Origin: Oxalobacteraceae bacterium
GTDB taxonomy: Bacteria > Pseudomonadota > Gammaproteobacteria > Burkholderiales > Burkholderiaceae_D
Length of the DNA: 45,533 bases
NCBI GenBank assembly: GCA_003537575.1
Contig: DPRS01000072.1
Coordinates: forward strand, 38,968-84,500
Direction: 5' to 3'
The translations under genes and the position numbers were made by a program. Below the pieces are notes generated by a model that worked only from the letters and a program-made list of their open reading frames with translations, ran no database searches and was not told where the DNA came from. Position 1 is the first letter of the stretch. Every line of letters begins with the position of its first letter. This document shows, one piece after another, positions 18,545 to 27,393 of the stretch.

Positions 18545-18760
18545 CTATTCATCCATGCCGTTCAAGGCTTCGATATCGCCGATGGCAAGTTTGAGCATCA
18601 GCTCCGGCTTGGCCTCTTTTTGGGAAATGCCGGTCACCATGGCATCCGGAAAAGACTTTTTCATGAAGCCGTCGCGGTAGATGAAGTATTCACCTTGGTC
18701 ATACTCAATCCTATAAGTCAGCTGTTTCCCGGTGCGGCGCTTATATTCTTCAGTAGGCAT
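18545..18760 (-). CDS. Small hypothetical protein
   Basis: The protein has 71 residues from the ATG preceded by GGAGAAC; an in-frame upstream ATG at 18793 is less likely. It contains KQLTYRIEYDQGEYFIYRDG, then FMKKSFPDAMVTGISQKEAK, suggesting a small beta-sheet domain followed by a helix. There is no membrane segment and no family that I recognise. It forms a two-gene unit with the next small gene and is divergent from the small gene at 18882. Confidence 0.65.
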   Translation of the reverse strand: MPTEEYKRRTGKQLTYRIEYDQGEYFIYRDGFMKKSFPDAMVTGISQKEAKPELMLKLAIGDIEALNGMDE

Positions 18761-18881
18761 GATGGTTCTCCATGGGCAATGGTGATTCTTCATTATTCAT
18801 TATTTATAGCACTTAAGCCAGCATGACGCATCAATAGGCCATACGCGTTTGCTTAAAGGTAATTTTTATGCAGGAGAGGTA

Positions 18882-19124
18882 ATGCCACTGGAAATCATCG
18901 GTAAATATGAAATTGAGTATGAAGGAGACCGGTTGCCTGCAAGTAATGGCTGGGGCGCTTATGTGACGGTGTATGGGCCGTCGCCCAATCCGATGCACCG
19001 CAACATGATTTTTCCAAGGCGTCATGTTTCCCTGCAGACGATTTTTCCTACGGAACAACTGGCCGAAGCGGAGGCGTATCGGGTCGCGCTGGAATTGCTG
19101 AATTACCGCCGACCTACTCCCTGA
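18882..19124 (+). CDS. Small hypothetical protein
   Basis: The protein has 80 residues from the ATG preceded by GGAGAGG six bases upstream; the frame is open 33 bases further. It opens with EIIGKYEIEYEGDRLPASNG, a likely beta-strand pair, and ends with a helix (PTEQLAEAEAYRVALELL). No known family is recognised. It stands between the two small minus-strand genes and the DUF5335 gene. Confidence 0.65.
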   Translation: MPLEIIGKYEIEYEGDRLPASNGWGAYVTVYGPSPNPMHRNMIFPRRHVSLQTIFPTEQLAEAEAYRVALELLNYRRPTP

Positions 19125-19249
19125 ACATGCCACCACCGACGTCGATTACTTGAAATCGCCATAGGCTTTCTTCATGAAGGCGAGGAACAATTGCCGAGCT
19201 TGCATGCCTAAATACATTACAACGGCAATAGTACATAATGGAGATGGAC

Positions 19250-19591
19250 ATGAGCATTTCAAAACTGCAGAAGGAAGCATGGCACCCTTACTTTGATGCA
19301 ATGTCAAAAATGTTGACAGGCAAGACTGCCGAAATCGCCGTGGATTCCCTCAAGCTCGGCCATCAAATCGAGGCCGAATGGCTGCCGCTGTACGGGATCG
19401 TCTATGACCCGAAAAACGACATCTTCGAAGTCGTCATGGAAGGGCTCGACCACATGATCCAGCATCCGCAGGAAGTCTACGTCGATATCGACGCGGCGGG
19501 TCTGAACAGCGTGGAAGTGGTGGATGAAGATGATGTGCGCCAGATAATCAGCTTGCGCTCGCCATTGATGCTTCCGCAGCCACTGCACTGA
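19250..19591 (+). CDS. DUF5335 family protein
   Basis: The protein has 113 residues from the ATG that follows GGAGATGGAC; an ATG twelve bases upstream is in frame. It contains KTAEIAVDSLKLGHQIEAEW, GIVYDPKNDIFEVVMEGLDH, then MIQHPQEVYVDID and DDVRQIISLRSPL. This pattern (tryptophan near the start, YDPK-D, then HxIxxPxxV) fits the DUF5335 family of small soluble proteins of unknown function, often found near stress genes. Assignment by pattern is moderately sure. Confidence 0.75.
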   Translation: MSISKLQKEAWHPYFDAMSKMLTGKTAEIAVDSLKLGHQIEAEWLPLYGIVYDPKNDIFEVVMEGLDHMIQHPQEVYVDIDAAGLNSVEVVDEDDVRQIISLRSPLMLPQPLH

Positions 19592-19895
19592 AGCCATTGC
19601 TGTGGAAAGCAAGCCATTTTTCATTTCGACAGGCTTGCCCGTGCCCGTTGCCGCGATGCGGGCACGTATTGCAAGACGGCTCCAGTTCCATTTCCACGCA
19701 AACTCTGGTGCATCGTCCGTCCTATTCCTTGCATTATTCCGCGTTAACTACCAGAATCATCGCCACAAGCTGAAGTGTGCAGCGTGCTCACCCTTGTCAT
19801 TCATCTTTCGATGAGCGGTGTTCCTTCCCTTCTTCCATTCACCGAACAGACAGCAAGCGCGGCGGCCGCGACGGCGGCACAAAGGATTTTCCAGC
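19592..19895 (+). other. Spacer before the hybrid kinase gene
   Basis: About 304 bases without a gene. A hairpin CGTGCCCG/CGGGCACG (19640-19647 and 19659-19666) without a T-run lies 50 bases after the DUF5335 stop and may be a weak terminator or processing site. The rest is more AT-rich than the flanks and should hold the promoter of the kinase operon. I see no clear -35/-10 pair. AAGGA at 19882-19886 is the kinase ribosome site. Confidence 0.4.
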
Positions 19896-22800
19896 ATGGA
19901 ACGCATCATTCATCTCGGATTCCTGACGACTGTCTCGGTGATCATTGGGATGAGTCTGCTGCTTTACGGCGCGCTGTCGCAATCGCGGGAATCGACCCTG
20001 CGCCTGCAACAAATCAACAGTATTCTGCAAGTCACGCACCGGATCCGGGAAAACTACGTCAATGCGGAACTGGCGGCGCGCAGCTATGACACCACCGGCA
20101 ACCCGGCCCGTCTGGACGATAACAGGCGTCTGCTGAAGGACCTCAGCAACGATATCGCCACGCTGGAACCCATGCTCAGAAACATGCCCGAACAGCATCG
20201 CAGGCAGCAGCAGATGGCGGCAGTCTTCGCCGCCATGCGGGATCCGGCGCTGGACGCCACGCTGCCGGACCGGCCTGTCGGCAAGGACGCCAACCTGATG
20301 ACCCAGGAGCGCCGGGATTTCTTTCAGCATGTCAGCGATATTTCAAATGGCACCCTGCGCGAGTTCAACGCCGACAACCAACGGATGCAGCGCCGCATCC
20401 ACGACACCCTGCTGGCACTGGGCGGCATGGTCGCCGTCGGCTTGCTGATGCTGGTGCCGACGTACCTGAACGCAATCAGGCAGGTACGCGCGCGCAAGCG
20501 AGCGGAACTGCAGCAAAAGGAAAGCAGTGAAATATTGCGGCTTACCGTCGACTCTGTGGAAGGCATGATCATTTACGTCGATCGGGACAGGCGCTTCAAA
20601 TATCACAACAAGGCTTACGCCCAATCTGTCGGTCGCGACAGCGGCAACGCAGCCATCGTCGGCGCCACCCTGCAACAGGTGCTGGGCAAGCAGGTATACC
20701 CGCAAATTGAAAGCTACATCGACCAGGTGCTGGCGGGACAGGAAGTGCGGCTCGAACATCAGGTGTTTGACGACAGCGGCGCCCACGACGTGCGCGTCTA
20801 TCTGGCCCCTCATTTCGACGACAGTGGACAGGTGCAGGGATTTTTCGGTCAGATCACCGACATCACCGAATTCAGGCGCAAGGAAGCGCTGCTGCTGGAA
20901 AAAACCACCTTCCAGAAGGCGATTCTCGACAGCGCCCGCATTTCCATCATCACCACCGACCGCGAAGGCATCATCAGGTCCTTCAACGTGGGGGCCGAAC
21001 GCATGCTGGGCTATCGTGCCGAAGATCTCATCGGCAAGGTCACGCCGGCGTTCTACCACGACGAGCAGGAATGCCGCGAGCGCGCCCATGCATTGAGCAT
21101 TGAACTGGGCGAGCCGGTCGAGCCGGGCATCGAGGTATTCATCAACAAGGCCCGGCGCGGCCAAGTGGAAGAACAGGAATGGATCTATGTCCGCAAGGAT
21201 GGCGCGCACATCCCGGTCTTCCTGTCGATTACCGCGCTGCGCACCGACCAGAATGACATCATCGGTTACCTGGGCATCGCCTTCGACATCACCCGGCAAA
21301 AGGAAAGCGAGGCGCAGCTCATGCAGGCCCGCTCCGATGCGGAAGCGGCGTCGCGCGCCAAGAGTTCATTCCTCGCCACCATGAGCCATGAAATCCGCAC
21401 GCCCATGAATGGGGTGCTCGGCATGGCCGAGGTGCTGGCGCGCAGCAGGCTGTCGACGCACCAGGCCGAAATGGTGCAGACCATCCGCGAATCGGCGGGC
21501 GTGTTGCTGAGCCTGATCGACGATATCCTGGATTTTTCCAAGATCGAGGCCGGCCGCTTCGAGCTGGACCGCACGCCGGTCTGCATCCGTGACCTGGCCG
21601 AAGGCATCTGCACTTCGCTGCAGTCGGTGGCGGCGCGCAAAGGCGTCGAACTGGATGTGTTCATCTCGCCCGAGATTCCCGAACGGGTGATGGCCGACGA
21701 TATGCGGCTGCGGCAAGTGCTGTATAACCTGCTCGGCAATGCCATCAAGTTTTCCGGCGGGAGGGCCGGCACCAGCGGCCGCGTCTGGCTGAGGGCGGAA
21801 GTGGCGCAGGCGGCGCCGCTGAAAATCGCCTTCCGCGTCATCGACAATGGCATCGGCATATCCGACCAAGAGCTGGACAGGCTTTTTTTCGCCTTCACGC
21901 AGGCAGAAGCTTCGACCACCCGCCGTTTCGGCGGCACTGGCCTCGGATTGGCCATCTGCAAGCGCCTGGTCGAACTGGCGCACGGCGAGATCAAGGTGGA
22001 CAGCACGCCCGGCATCGGTTCGACTTTCACCGTCATCCTGCCATTCGAACTCGCCGCCGAACAGCCGCGGCCGGAATTCCCGGATTTGAACGGAGTGCAG
22101 TGCATCGTGGTCGAGAGCCCGCATCTCGCCGCTACCGACCTGCGCGCCTACCTGCTGCCGCAGGGCGTCCAGGCGAACATCGCCGCCAATGCCCGGGACG
22201 CCGCCGCAATGACGGTAGGGACTGCGGCGCCGGTGGTGGTCGTGCATGACGCCATCGACCGCCAGGCGGCGCAGCTGGCGCTGCAGGAAGCCTTTGCCGA
22301 TGCGCCCGATGTGCGATTCTTGCTACTGACACGCGGCAGCCGCCGGCAGGCGCGCATCGATACGCCCAACGTCGTGAGTATGGATGCCGATGCGCTGCCC
22401 CGGCGCAATCTGCTGCATGCCGTGGCCATGGCAGCCGGCCGCGCGGCGCCCGCCATGCCGGACGATAATGTCTACGACGAAACGGCAACGCAAGCCTCCA
22501 CCATTACTGGGGTTGACAAGGCACGCTCTGGCAGCGGACTTATTCTGGTGGCCGAGGATGACGCCATTAACCAGAAAGTCATCCTGAGCCAACTGGGCCT
22601 GCTCGGCTATGCCGCCGAAGTGGCCGACAATGGCGCCGAAGCGCTCCGTCTGTGGCGCAACGGCAAGCATGCCTTGCTGCTGACGGACCTGCACATGCCG
22701 GTGCTCGACGGCTATGGCTTGGCGATGACGATCCGAGCCGAAGAACCTGCGGGTCGCCGCCTGCCGATCCTGGCGCTTTCCGCCAATGCGCTGCGCGGCG

Positions 22801-23333
22801 AAACCGGGCACGCACTTGCCGCCGGCATGGATGGCTACCTGACCAAGCCGGTACAGCTTGATGTGCTGCAGAAGACGCTGGAGAAATGGATGGCGCCAGC
22901 CGGCAAGACGGCCGCCGTTGCCGGATCGTCGAACCATGACGCCGCCACATCCAGCGCTGTCGATATCGGCATACTGAAAGCGCTGGTAGGAGACGACGAA
23001 GACGCGGTGCACGAATTGCTGACCGAATACCTGGCCAGCACCCGGCTGCAGGCCGCAGAATTGCGTCGCGCAGCCTGCGAAGGCGACATCGGCCTGGCCG
23101 GCAGCATCGTCCACAAGCTCAAGTCGTCGTCGCGTTCGGTGGGCGCACTGGCGTTGGCCGACGCATGCGCGGAGCTGGAAGAAGCAGCCAGGGCTGACGA
23201 CGAAGCGGCATTCTTGCGCGGCATGCCGAAATTTGAAATGACTGTGGCTGCGGTAAAAAGCAAGCTTGCCGGCTTGCAGGCGGAAAGCGCAGAAAAACTG
23301 GCGGGAGCGAGCCATGAAAACCCTCTTGGTTGA
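19896..23333 (+). CDS. Hybrid sensor histidine kinase with two PAS, two receiver-like domains and HPT
   Basis: The protein has 1145 residues. A membrane helix (about 6-28), a CHASE3-like periplasmic helical region (29-165), a second helix (about 168-188), two PAS domains (about 210-330 and 335-460), HisKA with MSHEIRTPMNG (His498), ATPase (NLLGNAIKF, VIDNGIGI, GGTGLGL near 680), a degenerate receiver (about 730-845) lacking a clear acidic pair and phospho-acceptor, a true receiver (EDDAIN; Asp931 in LLTDLHMP) and a C-terminal HPT domain (His1073 in IVHKLKSSSRSVG). This is a full phosphorelay in one chain, able to pass phosphate to a separate receiver. Its end overlaps the REC-EAL gene by 20 bases, so that protein is the likely target. 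The start has AAGGA nine bases upstream. The signal is unknown. Confidence 0.92.
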   Translation: MERIIHLGFLTTVSVIIGMSLLLYGALSQSRESTLRLQQINSILQVTHRIRENYVNAELAARSYDTTGNPARLDDNRRLLKDLSNDIATLEPMLRNMPEQHRRQQQMAAVFAAMRDPALDATLPDRPVGKDANLMTQERRDFFQHVSDISNGTLREFNADNQRMQRRIHDTLLALGGMVAVGLLMLVPTYLNAIRQVRARKRAELQQKESSEILRLTVDSVEGMIIYVDRDRRFKYHNKAYAQSVGRDSGNAAIVGATLQQVLGKQVYPQIESYIDQVLAGQEVRLEHQVFDDSGAHDVRVYLAPHFDDSGQVQGFFGQITDITEFRRKEALLLEKTTFQKAILDSARISIITTDREGIIRSFNVGAERMLGYRAEDLIGKVTPAFYHDEQECRERAHALSIELGEPVEPGIEVFINKARRGQVEEQEWIYVRKDGAHIPVFLSITALRTDQNDIIGYLGIAFDITRQKESEAQLMQARSDAEAASRAKSSFLATMSHEIRTPMNGVLGMAEVLARSRLSTHQAEMVQTIRESAGVLLSLIDDILDFSKIEAGRFELDRTPVCIRDLAEGICTSLQSVAARKGVELDVFISPEIPERVMADDMRLRQVLYNLLGNAIKFSGGRAGTSGRVWLRAEVAQAAPLKIAFRVIDNGIGISDQELDRLFFAFTQAEASTTRRFGGTGLGLAICKRLVELAHGEIKVDSTPGIGSTFTVILPFELAAEQPRPEFPDLNGVQCIVVESPHLAATDLRAYLLPQGVQANIAANARDAAAMTVGTAAPVVVVHDAIDRQAAQLALQEAFADAPDVRFLLLTRGSRRQARIDTPNVVSMDADALPRRNLLHAVAMAAGRAAPAMPDDNVYDETATQASTITGVDKARSGSGLILVAEDDAINQKVILSQLGLLGYAAEVADNGAEALRLWRNGKHALLLTDLHMPVLDGYGLAMTIRAEEPAGRRLPILALSANALRGETGHALAAGMDGYLTKPVQLDVLQKTLEKWMAPAGKTAAVAGSSNHDAATSSAVDIGILKALVGDDEDAVHELLTEYLASTRLQAAELRRAACEGDIGLAGSIVHKLKSSSRSVGALALADACAELEEAARADDEAAFLRGMPKFEMTVAAVKSKLAGLQAESAEKLAGASHENPLG

Positions 23334-24516
23334 CGACGACAGCTTCGCGCTCCAGCTGCTGGCACGCCAGCTGTCCAACCTGGGATTCGTCAATATCATC
23401 CAGTGCATGCGCGCCCGGGAAGCGATCGCCATGCTGGAGAGCGATGCCGCCCGCTTCGGCCTGGTATTTTGCGACCTGCAAATGCCGGAAATGGATGGCA
23501 TCGAATTCGTGCGCCAGCTGGTACGCATCGGCTACCGCGGCGGACTAACCCTGGTGAGCGGCGAAGACGAGCGGATTTTGCGCACCGCGGAAAGGCTGGC
23601 CCGGGCACACCATCTGGACGTGCTGGGCGCGCTCAACAAGCCGGTTTCCCCACACACCCTGCAGGAACTGCTGGCACGCCATGCCTTGCACGTTGCCAGC
23701 CAACCGCATGCGGTGCACAGAACTTATACGCCGCAGCAGTTGCGCCTGGCAATCGACAACGGCCAGCTGCTCAACCACTATCAGCCGAAGGTCAGCCTGG
23801 CCAGCGGCGCGCTGATCGGCGTCGAAACCCTGGTGCGCTGGCAGCATCCTGACGATGGCCTGGTCGAACCAGACCAGTTCATCGGGATTGCCGAAGACCA
23901 TGGCTTGATCGACGATCTGACGCGGACAGTGCTGACCGCCGCCCTGCACCAGGGCGGCGCCTGGCATGCCGGCGGCCTGCCGCTGCAGGTGGCCATCAAC
24001 ATCTCGATGGACAACCTGGACTCGCTCGATTTCCCTGACATGGTCGAGCGCGAGGCAGCGGCGGCCGGCATGCCGCTCAGGCATCTGGTGCTGGAGGTGA
24101 CGGAAAGCCGCCTGATGAAGGACCCGCTGTCGCCGCTGGATATCCTGACGCGGCTGCGCCTGAAGCATATCGACCTGTCGATCGACGACTTCGGCACCGG
24201 CCACTCGTCGCTGGCGCAGCTGCGCGACATCCCGTTTACCGAGCTGAAGATCGATCGTGGCTTCGTCCATGGCGCCAGCCGCAATGCCTACCTGCAGGTA
24301 ATCCTGGAAGCCAGCCTCGGCATGGCGCGCCAGATGGGCATGAAAACGGTGGCCGAAGGCGTGGAAGAACGGGCCGACTGGGATCTGCTGCGCGCCAGCG
24401 GTTGCGACGTGGCGCAGGGCTACCTGGTCGGCAAGCCGATGCCGGCAGCCGAGTTGCCCCGCTGGTTGTGTGAATGGGAGAACCGCCGCGGCGCTCTGCT
24501 GGCAAATGCAGCATGA
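23314..24516 (+). CDS. REC-EAL response regulator, predicted c-di-GMP phosphodiesterase
   Basis: The protein has 400 residues. The receiver (1-125) has VDDD near the start, Asp54 in VFCDLQMPEMDG and Lys in NKPVS. The EAL domain (about 145-390) has ETLVRW in place of EALLR (Glu171 kept), AINIS, LEVTES, IDDFGTGHSS, KIDRGFV and AEGVEE, so the metal-binding and catalytic residues appear present and it should hydrolyse c-di-GMP to pGpG. The architecture matches Pseudomonas RocR, which works with an unorthodox hybrid kinase; the same logic is likely here but is inferred. The ATG lies inside the kinase gene end, with GGGAG upstream. Its stop overlaps a further ATG (ATGA), the start of a decayed third gene. 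Confidence 0.92.
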   Translation: MKTLLVDDDSFALQLLARQLSNLGFVNIIQCMRAREAIAMLESDAARFGLVFCDLQMPEMDGIEFVRQLVRIGYRGGLTLVSGEDERILRTAERLARAHHLDVLGALNKPVSPHTLQELLARHALHVASQPHAVHRTYTPQQLRLAIDNGQLLNHYQPKVSLASGALIGVETLVRWQHPDDGLVEPDQFIGIAEDHGLIDDLTRTVLTAALHQGGAWHAGGLPLQVAINISMDNLDSLDFPDMVEREAAAAGMPLRHLVLEVTESRLMKDPLSPLDILTRLRLKHIDLSIDDFGTGHSSLAQLRDIPFTELKIDRGFVHGASRNAYLQVILEASLGMARQMGMKTVAEGVEERADWDLLRASGCDVAQGYLVGKPMPAAELPRWLCEWENRRGALLANAA

Positions 24517-24651
24517 ACGCGGCTGCAGAAATTCTGGTGGCGAGTGATGCGCTCAATCAGTTACTGCGGTAGATGCTTGCTGGTCAAACCCTTCGAGCGG
24601 GATGCCCTGTTATCGAAAATTCGCAGTCTTACGGCTTCAGCACCACCTTGA
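24513..24651 (+). pseudogene. Remnant of a third receiver-domain gene (internally deleted, frameshifted)
   Basis: An ATG overlapping the REC-EAL stop as ATGA starts a 19-codon frame reading MNAAAEILVASDALNQLLR, which resembles the first strand and helix of a receiver, then stops at 24570. Six bases later, in the next frame (24577-24651), the sequence reads LLVKPFERDALLSKIRSL, the classic C-terminal Lys-Pro-Phe and last helix of a receiver. The middle of the domain, roughly 85-100 residues including the phospho-acceptor, is missing. The simplest reading is a single-domain CheY-like or larger regulator that lost its core. Its 3' end runs into the convergent dehydrogenase gene. Confidence 0.7.
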
Positions 24652-25795
24652 TGCACTCATCCTGCTTGTTCTTGAAAATGTCGTAGCCGTGCGGCGCATC
24701 ATCCAGCGGCATATGGTGGGTAATGACGCAGGTGGTGTCGATTTCGCCTTTCTGGATGCGTTCGAGCAGCGGCTGCATGTAGCGGTGCACGTGAGTCTGC
24801 CCGGTCCTGATGGTCAGCCCGCGGTTCATCACCGCGCCGAACGGAATCTTGTCGATGAAACCACCATACACGCCGGGAACCGAGACGGTGCCGCCGTTAC
24901 GGCAGGCCATGAACGCTTCGCGCAGCACGATCGGCCGGTCGGATTCCAGCCGCACCGCCTGCTTGATCGTGTCATAGGCGCCGACCATGCCCGAGCCATG
25001 CGCTTCCATGCCGACCGCGTCGATGCAGGCATCCGGCCCGCGTCCGCCGGTCATCTGCTTCAGGGCTTCCAGCACGCTGACTTCCTCGTAGTTGAGCGTT
25101 TCCGCCCGCAGCTTTTCCGCCAGGCGCAGGCGCTCGGGGAAGCGGTCGATGGCGATCACGCGCTCGGCGCCCAGCAGGAACGCGCTCTGGATGGTGAATA
25201 ATCCGACCGGGCCGCAACCCCAGATCGCCACTACATCGCCCGGTTCGATGTCGGCGTTCTCGGCAGCCATCCAGCCGGTCGGCAGGATATCGGACAGGAA
25301 CAGCACCTGATCGTCGCTCATGTCGTCCGGCACCTTGAAGCCGCCGACGTCGGCATACGGCACGCGCACATACTCGGCCTGGCCGCCGGCATAACCGCCG
25401 GTCAGGTGCGAATAGCCGAAGGCGCCGGAAGCGGAATGGCCCCACATCTTTTCCGCCATCCACGCATTCGGGTTGGAGTTCTCGCACAATGAATACAGTT
25501 TTTCCTCGCAACTGAGGCAGTGGCCGCAGGCGATCGTGAACGGCACCACCACCCGGTCGCCGACCTTGAGATTGGAGACGGCGCTGCCCAGTTCGACCAC
25601 TTCCCCCATGAATTCGTGACCGAGGATATCGCCCTTTTCCATGGTCGGCACATAGCCGTCCAGCAGATGCAGGTCCGAGCCGCAAATGGCGGTCGAAGTG
25701 ATCTTGAGGATCGCGTCGCGCGGATTCAGGATGCTCGGGTCGGGGACGTTATCGACCTGCAGCTTGTTCTTGCCATGCCAGACATTCGCTCTCAT
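24629..25795 (-). CDS. Zinc-dependent alcohol dehydrogenase
   Basis: The protein has 388 residues. The medium-chain dehydrogenase fold shows catalytic-zinc ligands in TAICGSDLHLLDG and LGHEFMGEV, structural-zinc cysteines in CGHCLSCEEKLYSLC (CX2CX2CX7C) and the NAD-binding stretch VAIWGCGPVGLFTIQSAFLLGA followed by an acidic residue (AIDRFP), suggesting NAD. An extended segment after the zinc cysteines (about 115-140) resembles the formaldehyde-dehydrogenase-like branch. Substrate is unknown; aldehyde or alcohol detoxification is likely. The ATG has GGAGAGCC upstream and overlaps the stop of the SRPBCC gene (ATGA). The frame extends further upstream only as an overlap with that gene. Confidence 0.92.
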   Translation of the reverse strand: MRANVWHGKNKLQVDNVPDPSILNPRDAILKITSTAICGSDLHLLDGYVPTMEKGDILGHEFMGEVVELGSAVSNLKVGDRVVVPFTIACGHCLSCEEKLYSLCENSNPNAWMAEKMWGHSASGAFGYSHLTGGYAGGQAEYVRVPYADVGGFKVPDDMSDDQVLFLSDILPTGWMAAENADIEPGDVVAIWGCGPVGLFTIQSAFLLGAERVIAIDRFPERLRLAEKLRAETLNYEEVSVLEALKQMTGGRGPDACIDAVGMEAHGSGMVGAYDTIKQAVRLESDRPIVLREAFMACRNGGTVSVPGVYGGFIDKIPFGAVMNRGLTIRTGQTHVHRYMQPLLERIQKGEIDTTCVITHHMPLDDAPHGYDIFKNKQDECIKVVLKP

Positions 25796-26883
25796 CCTGG
25801 CTCTCCTTGCTTGAACAACAAGCGCGAAATCATGCTGCGCGGGCCGGAAGGCTGGCCAGTTGTGGTCGGGATCTCGCCGGTTTCGATCAGCTGCTTGAAG
25901 CGCCGTAAATCCTGCTCGATCTGCTGCTCCGGCTCTTCGCCGAACAGTTTCGCCAGTAGCGAACCCGCCTTGCCTCCCGGCGGCCGGTACAGCAGGTCGA
26001 CCAGCACCACCGTGCCGCGCCCGCCGGCCGCAGGCTCGAAGCGCACGGTGCCGGCGTTGTCGATATCGGCGCCTTCCAGCGAATGCCAGGCCAGCAGTTC
26101 GCCCGGATGGTCCACCGTGATTTCCGCATCCCATTCGACGCTGGCGCCGGCCGGCGCTTTTGCGCGCCAGTGCGACCGGGTATCGGAGGTGACGCGCACT
26201 TCTTCCAGGTGCCGCATGAAGCGCGGAAAATTCTGGAAGTCACGCCAGAAGCGATAGCATTCCTCCGCTGTGCGGTTGACCGTGATGCTCTTCTGGATAT
26301 CGACTTCGCCGGGCATTGCCGACGGTGATATCGACATGCCGGCCTGGCGGCTTTTGCGCATGCTCGACATCAGGTCGAACAGGGTAATTCCCGTCACCAC
26401 CACGGCGGCGGTTCCGATGCGCCGGCGCCGCCGGGCATCGAACCGGTTGACGGTTTTGGCAGCAACGCCGAGCAAGGCCAAATCCATGACATCGCCGGCG
26501 ACACGCGACCACAGCCAGCCGTCCTGTCTTGGCTGGCTGAGAATGCCGGCGCCGCTGACGATTTCACGCACGCCGACCGCGCGCAACAGCAGCGGATGCT
26601 CATTCACGCCGGCGGCGCGCGACACCGCGCGCGGCGCCAGCAACTGCGCAACGCCCAGGCCGATGCTGAGCCAGCCCAGCCCTTTGGTCAGGCGCTCGGC
26701 GCCAAGGCGCCTTTGCGGCGGCCTTCTGTACATGGACTTGCCGTAAGAAGCAATGCCGGCGGCAGAATATTCCTCACCGTGAACTGCGGTTTGCTGATCT
26801 GCCGGGGAATTGGGTGGATTGTAGAGCGGCGGCGCTTGCCGCGGGGCAGCGGCCTGCCCGGTGGAATTCGAGGTGGGCTGCAT
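25792..26883 (-). CDS. SRPBCC (polyketide cyclase/dehydrase-like) membrane protein
   Basis: The protein has 363 residues from the ATG with GGAGAAA upstream. A Pro/Gln-rich N-terminus is followed by hydrophobic segments (about 75-95, 105-125, 140-155, 170-190) and then a SRPBCC lipid-binding-like domain (about 210-330) beginning IQKSITVNRTAEECYRFWRD and containing FPRFMRHLEEVRV and ELLAWHSLEGADIDNAGTVR. This fusion is often encoded with a zinc dehydrogenase, as here. The SRPBCC domain has a hydrophobic pocket, but the ligand is unknown. It is the first gene of the two-gene unit with adh. Confidence 0.83.
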   Translation of the reverse strand: MQPTSNSTGQAAAPRQAPPLYNPPNSPADQQTAVHGEEYSAAGIASYGKSMYRRPPQRRLGAERLTKGLGWLSIGLGVAQLLAPRAVSRAAGVNEHPLLLRAVGVREIVSGAGILSQPRQDGWLWSRVAGDVMDLALLGVAAKTVNRFDARRRRRIGTAAVVVTGITLFDLMSSMRKSRQAGMSISPSAMPGEVDIQKSITVNRTAEECYRFWRDFQNFPRFMRHLEEVRVTSDTRSHWRAKAPAGASVEWDAEITVDHPGELLAWHSLEGADIDNAGTVRFEPAAGGRGTVVLVDLLYRPPGGKAGSLLAKLFGEEPEQQIEQDLRRFKQLIETGEIPTTTGQPSGPRSMISRLLFKQGEPG

Positions 26884-27026
26884 GAGTTTCTCCAGTATGC
26901 ATAGCCGAAACGGCAACAGAATCGTCAGTTAGGGTGCGATGCGTGAGCGGAGTTCCCTGGCTGCAGAGCGAAAACGCTTGCCGTTTATACTGGCGCATGT
27001 CTGCTTTCTTGCGATGAATTCTGCCG

Positions 27027-27347
27027 ATGAAAACCGCCAACCTGTTCCACAACATTCCGTCGCAACTGCCCGAGGAAATCGCCGAAACCCTGGCTGCATC
27101 GGACCAAATACGCATCGAGCGCATCGTCTCGCGCGGGCAGTGTTCGCCACCCGGTTTCTGGTATGACCAGGAGCAGCAGGAATGGGTGTTGCTGCTCAAG
27201 GGCGAAGCCAGCCTGCGCATCGCCGGCAGCGACGAAGCGGTGCGCCTTGCCCCTGGCGATTACCTCAACATTGCGGCGCATGTGCGACACCGGGTCGAGT
27301 CGACCAGCGCGACCGAAGATACGGTATGGCTGGCCGTGTTCTACTAG
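27027..27347 (+). CDS. Small cupin-domain protein
   Basis: This 106-residue single cupin has a first motif around GFWYDQEQQEWVLLLKGEASL and a second around LAPGDYLNIAAHVRHRVES. The usual two histidines of motif 1 are not seen; Gln/Glu occupy that region, while His at HVRHR is kept, so metal binding may be altered. The family is common and functionally diverse; no specific role can be assigned. It is divergent from the SRPBCC gene across a 143-base spacer and 46 bases before the K+ channel gene on the same strand. Confidence 0.83.
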   Translation: MKTANLFHNIPSQLPEEIAETLAASDQIRIERIVSRGQCSPPGFWYDQEQQEWVLLLKGEASLRIAGSDEAVRLAPGDYLNIAAHVRHRVESTSATEDTVWLAVFY

Positions 27348-27393
27348 GCGGCGCAGACGATTCAGCCGACAACTGCCATGTTATGCTTGCCGG

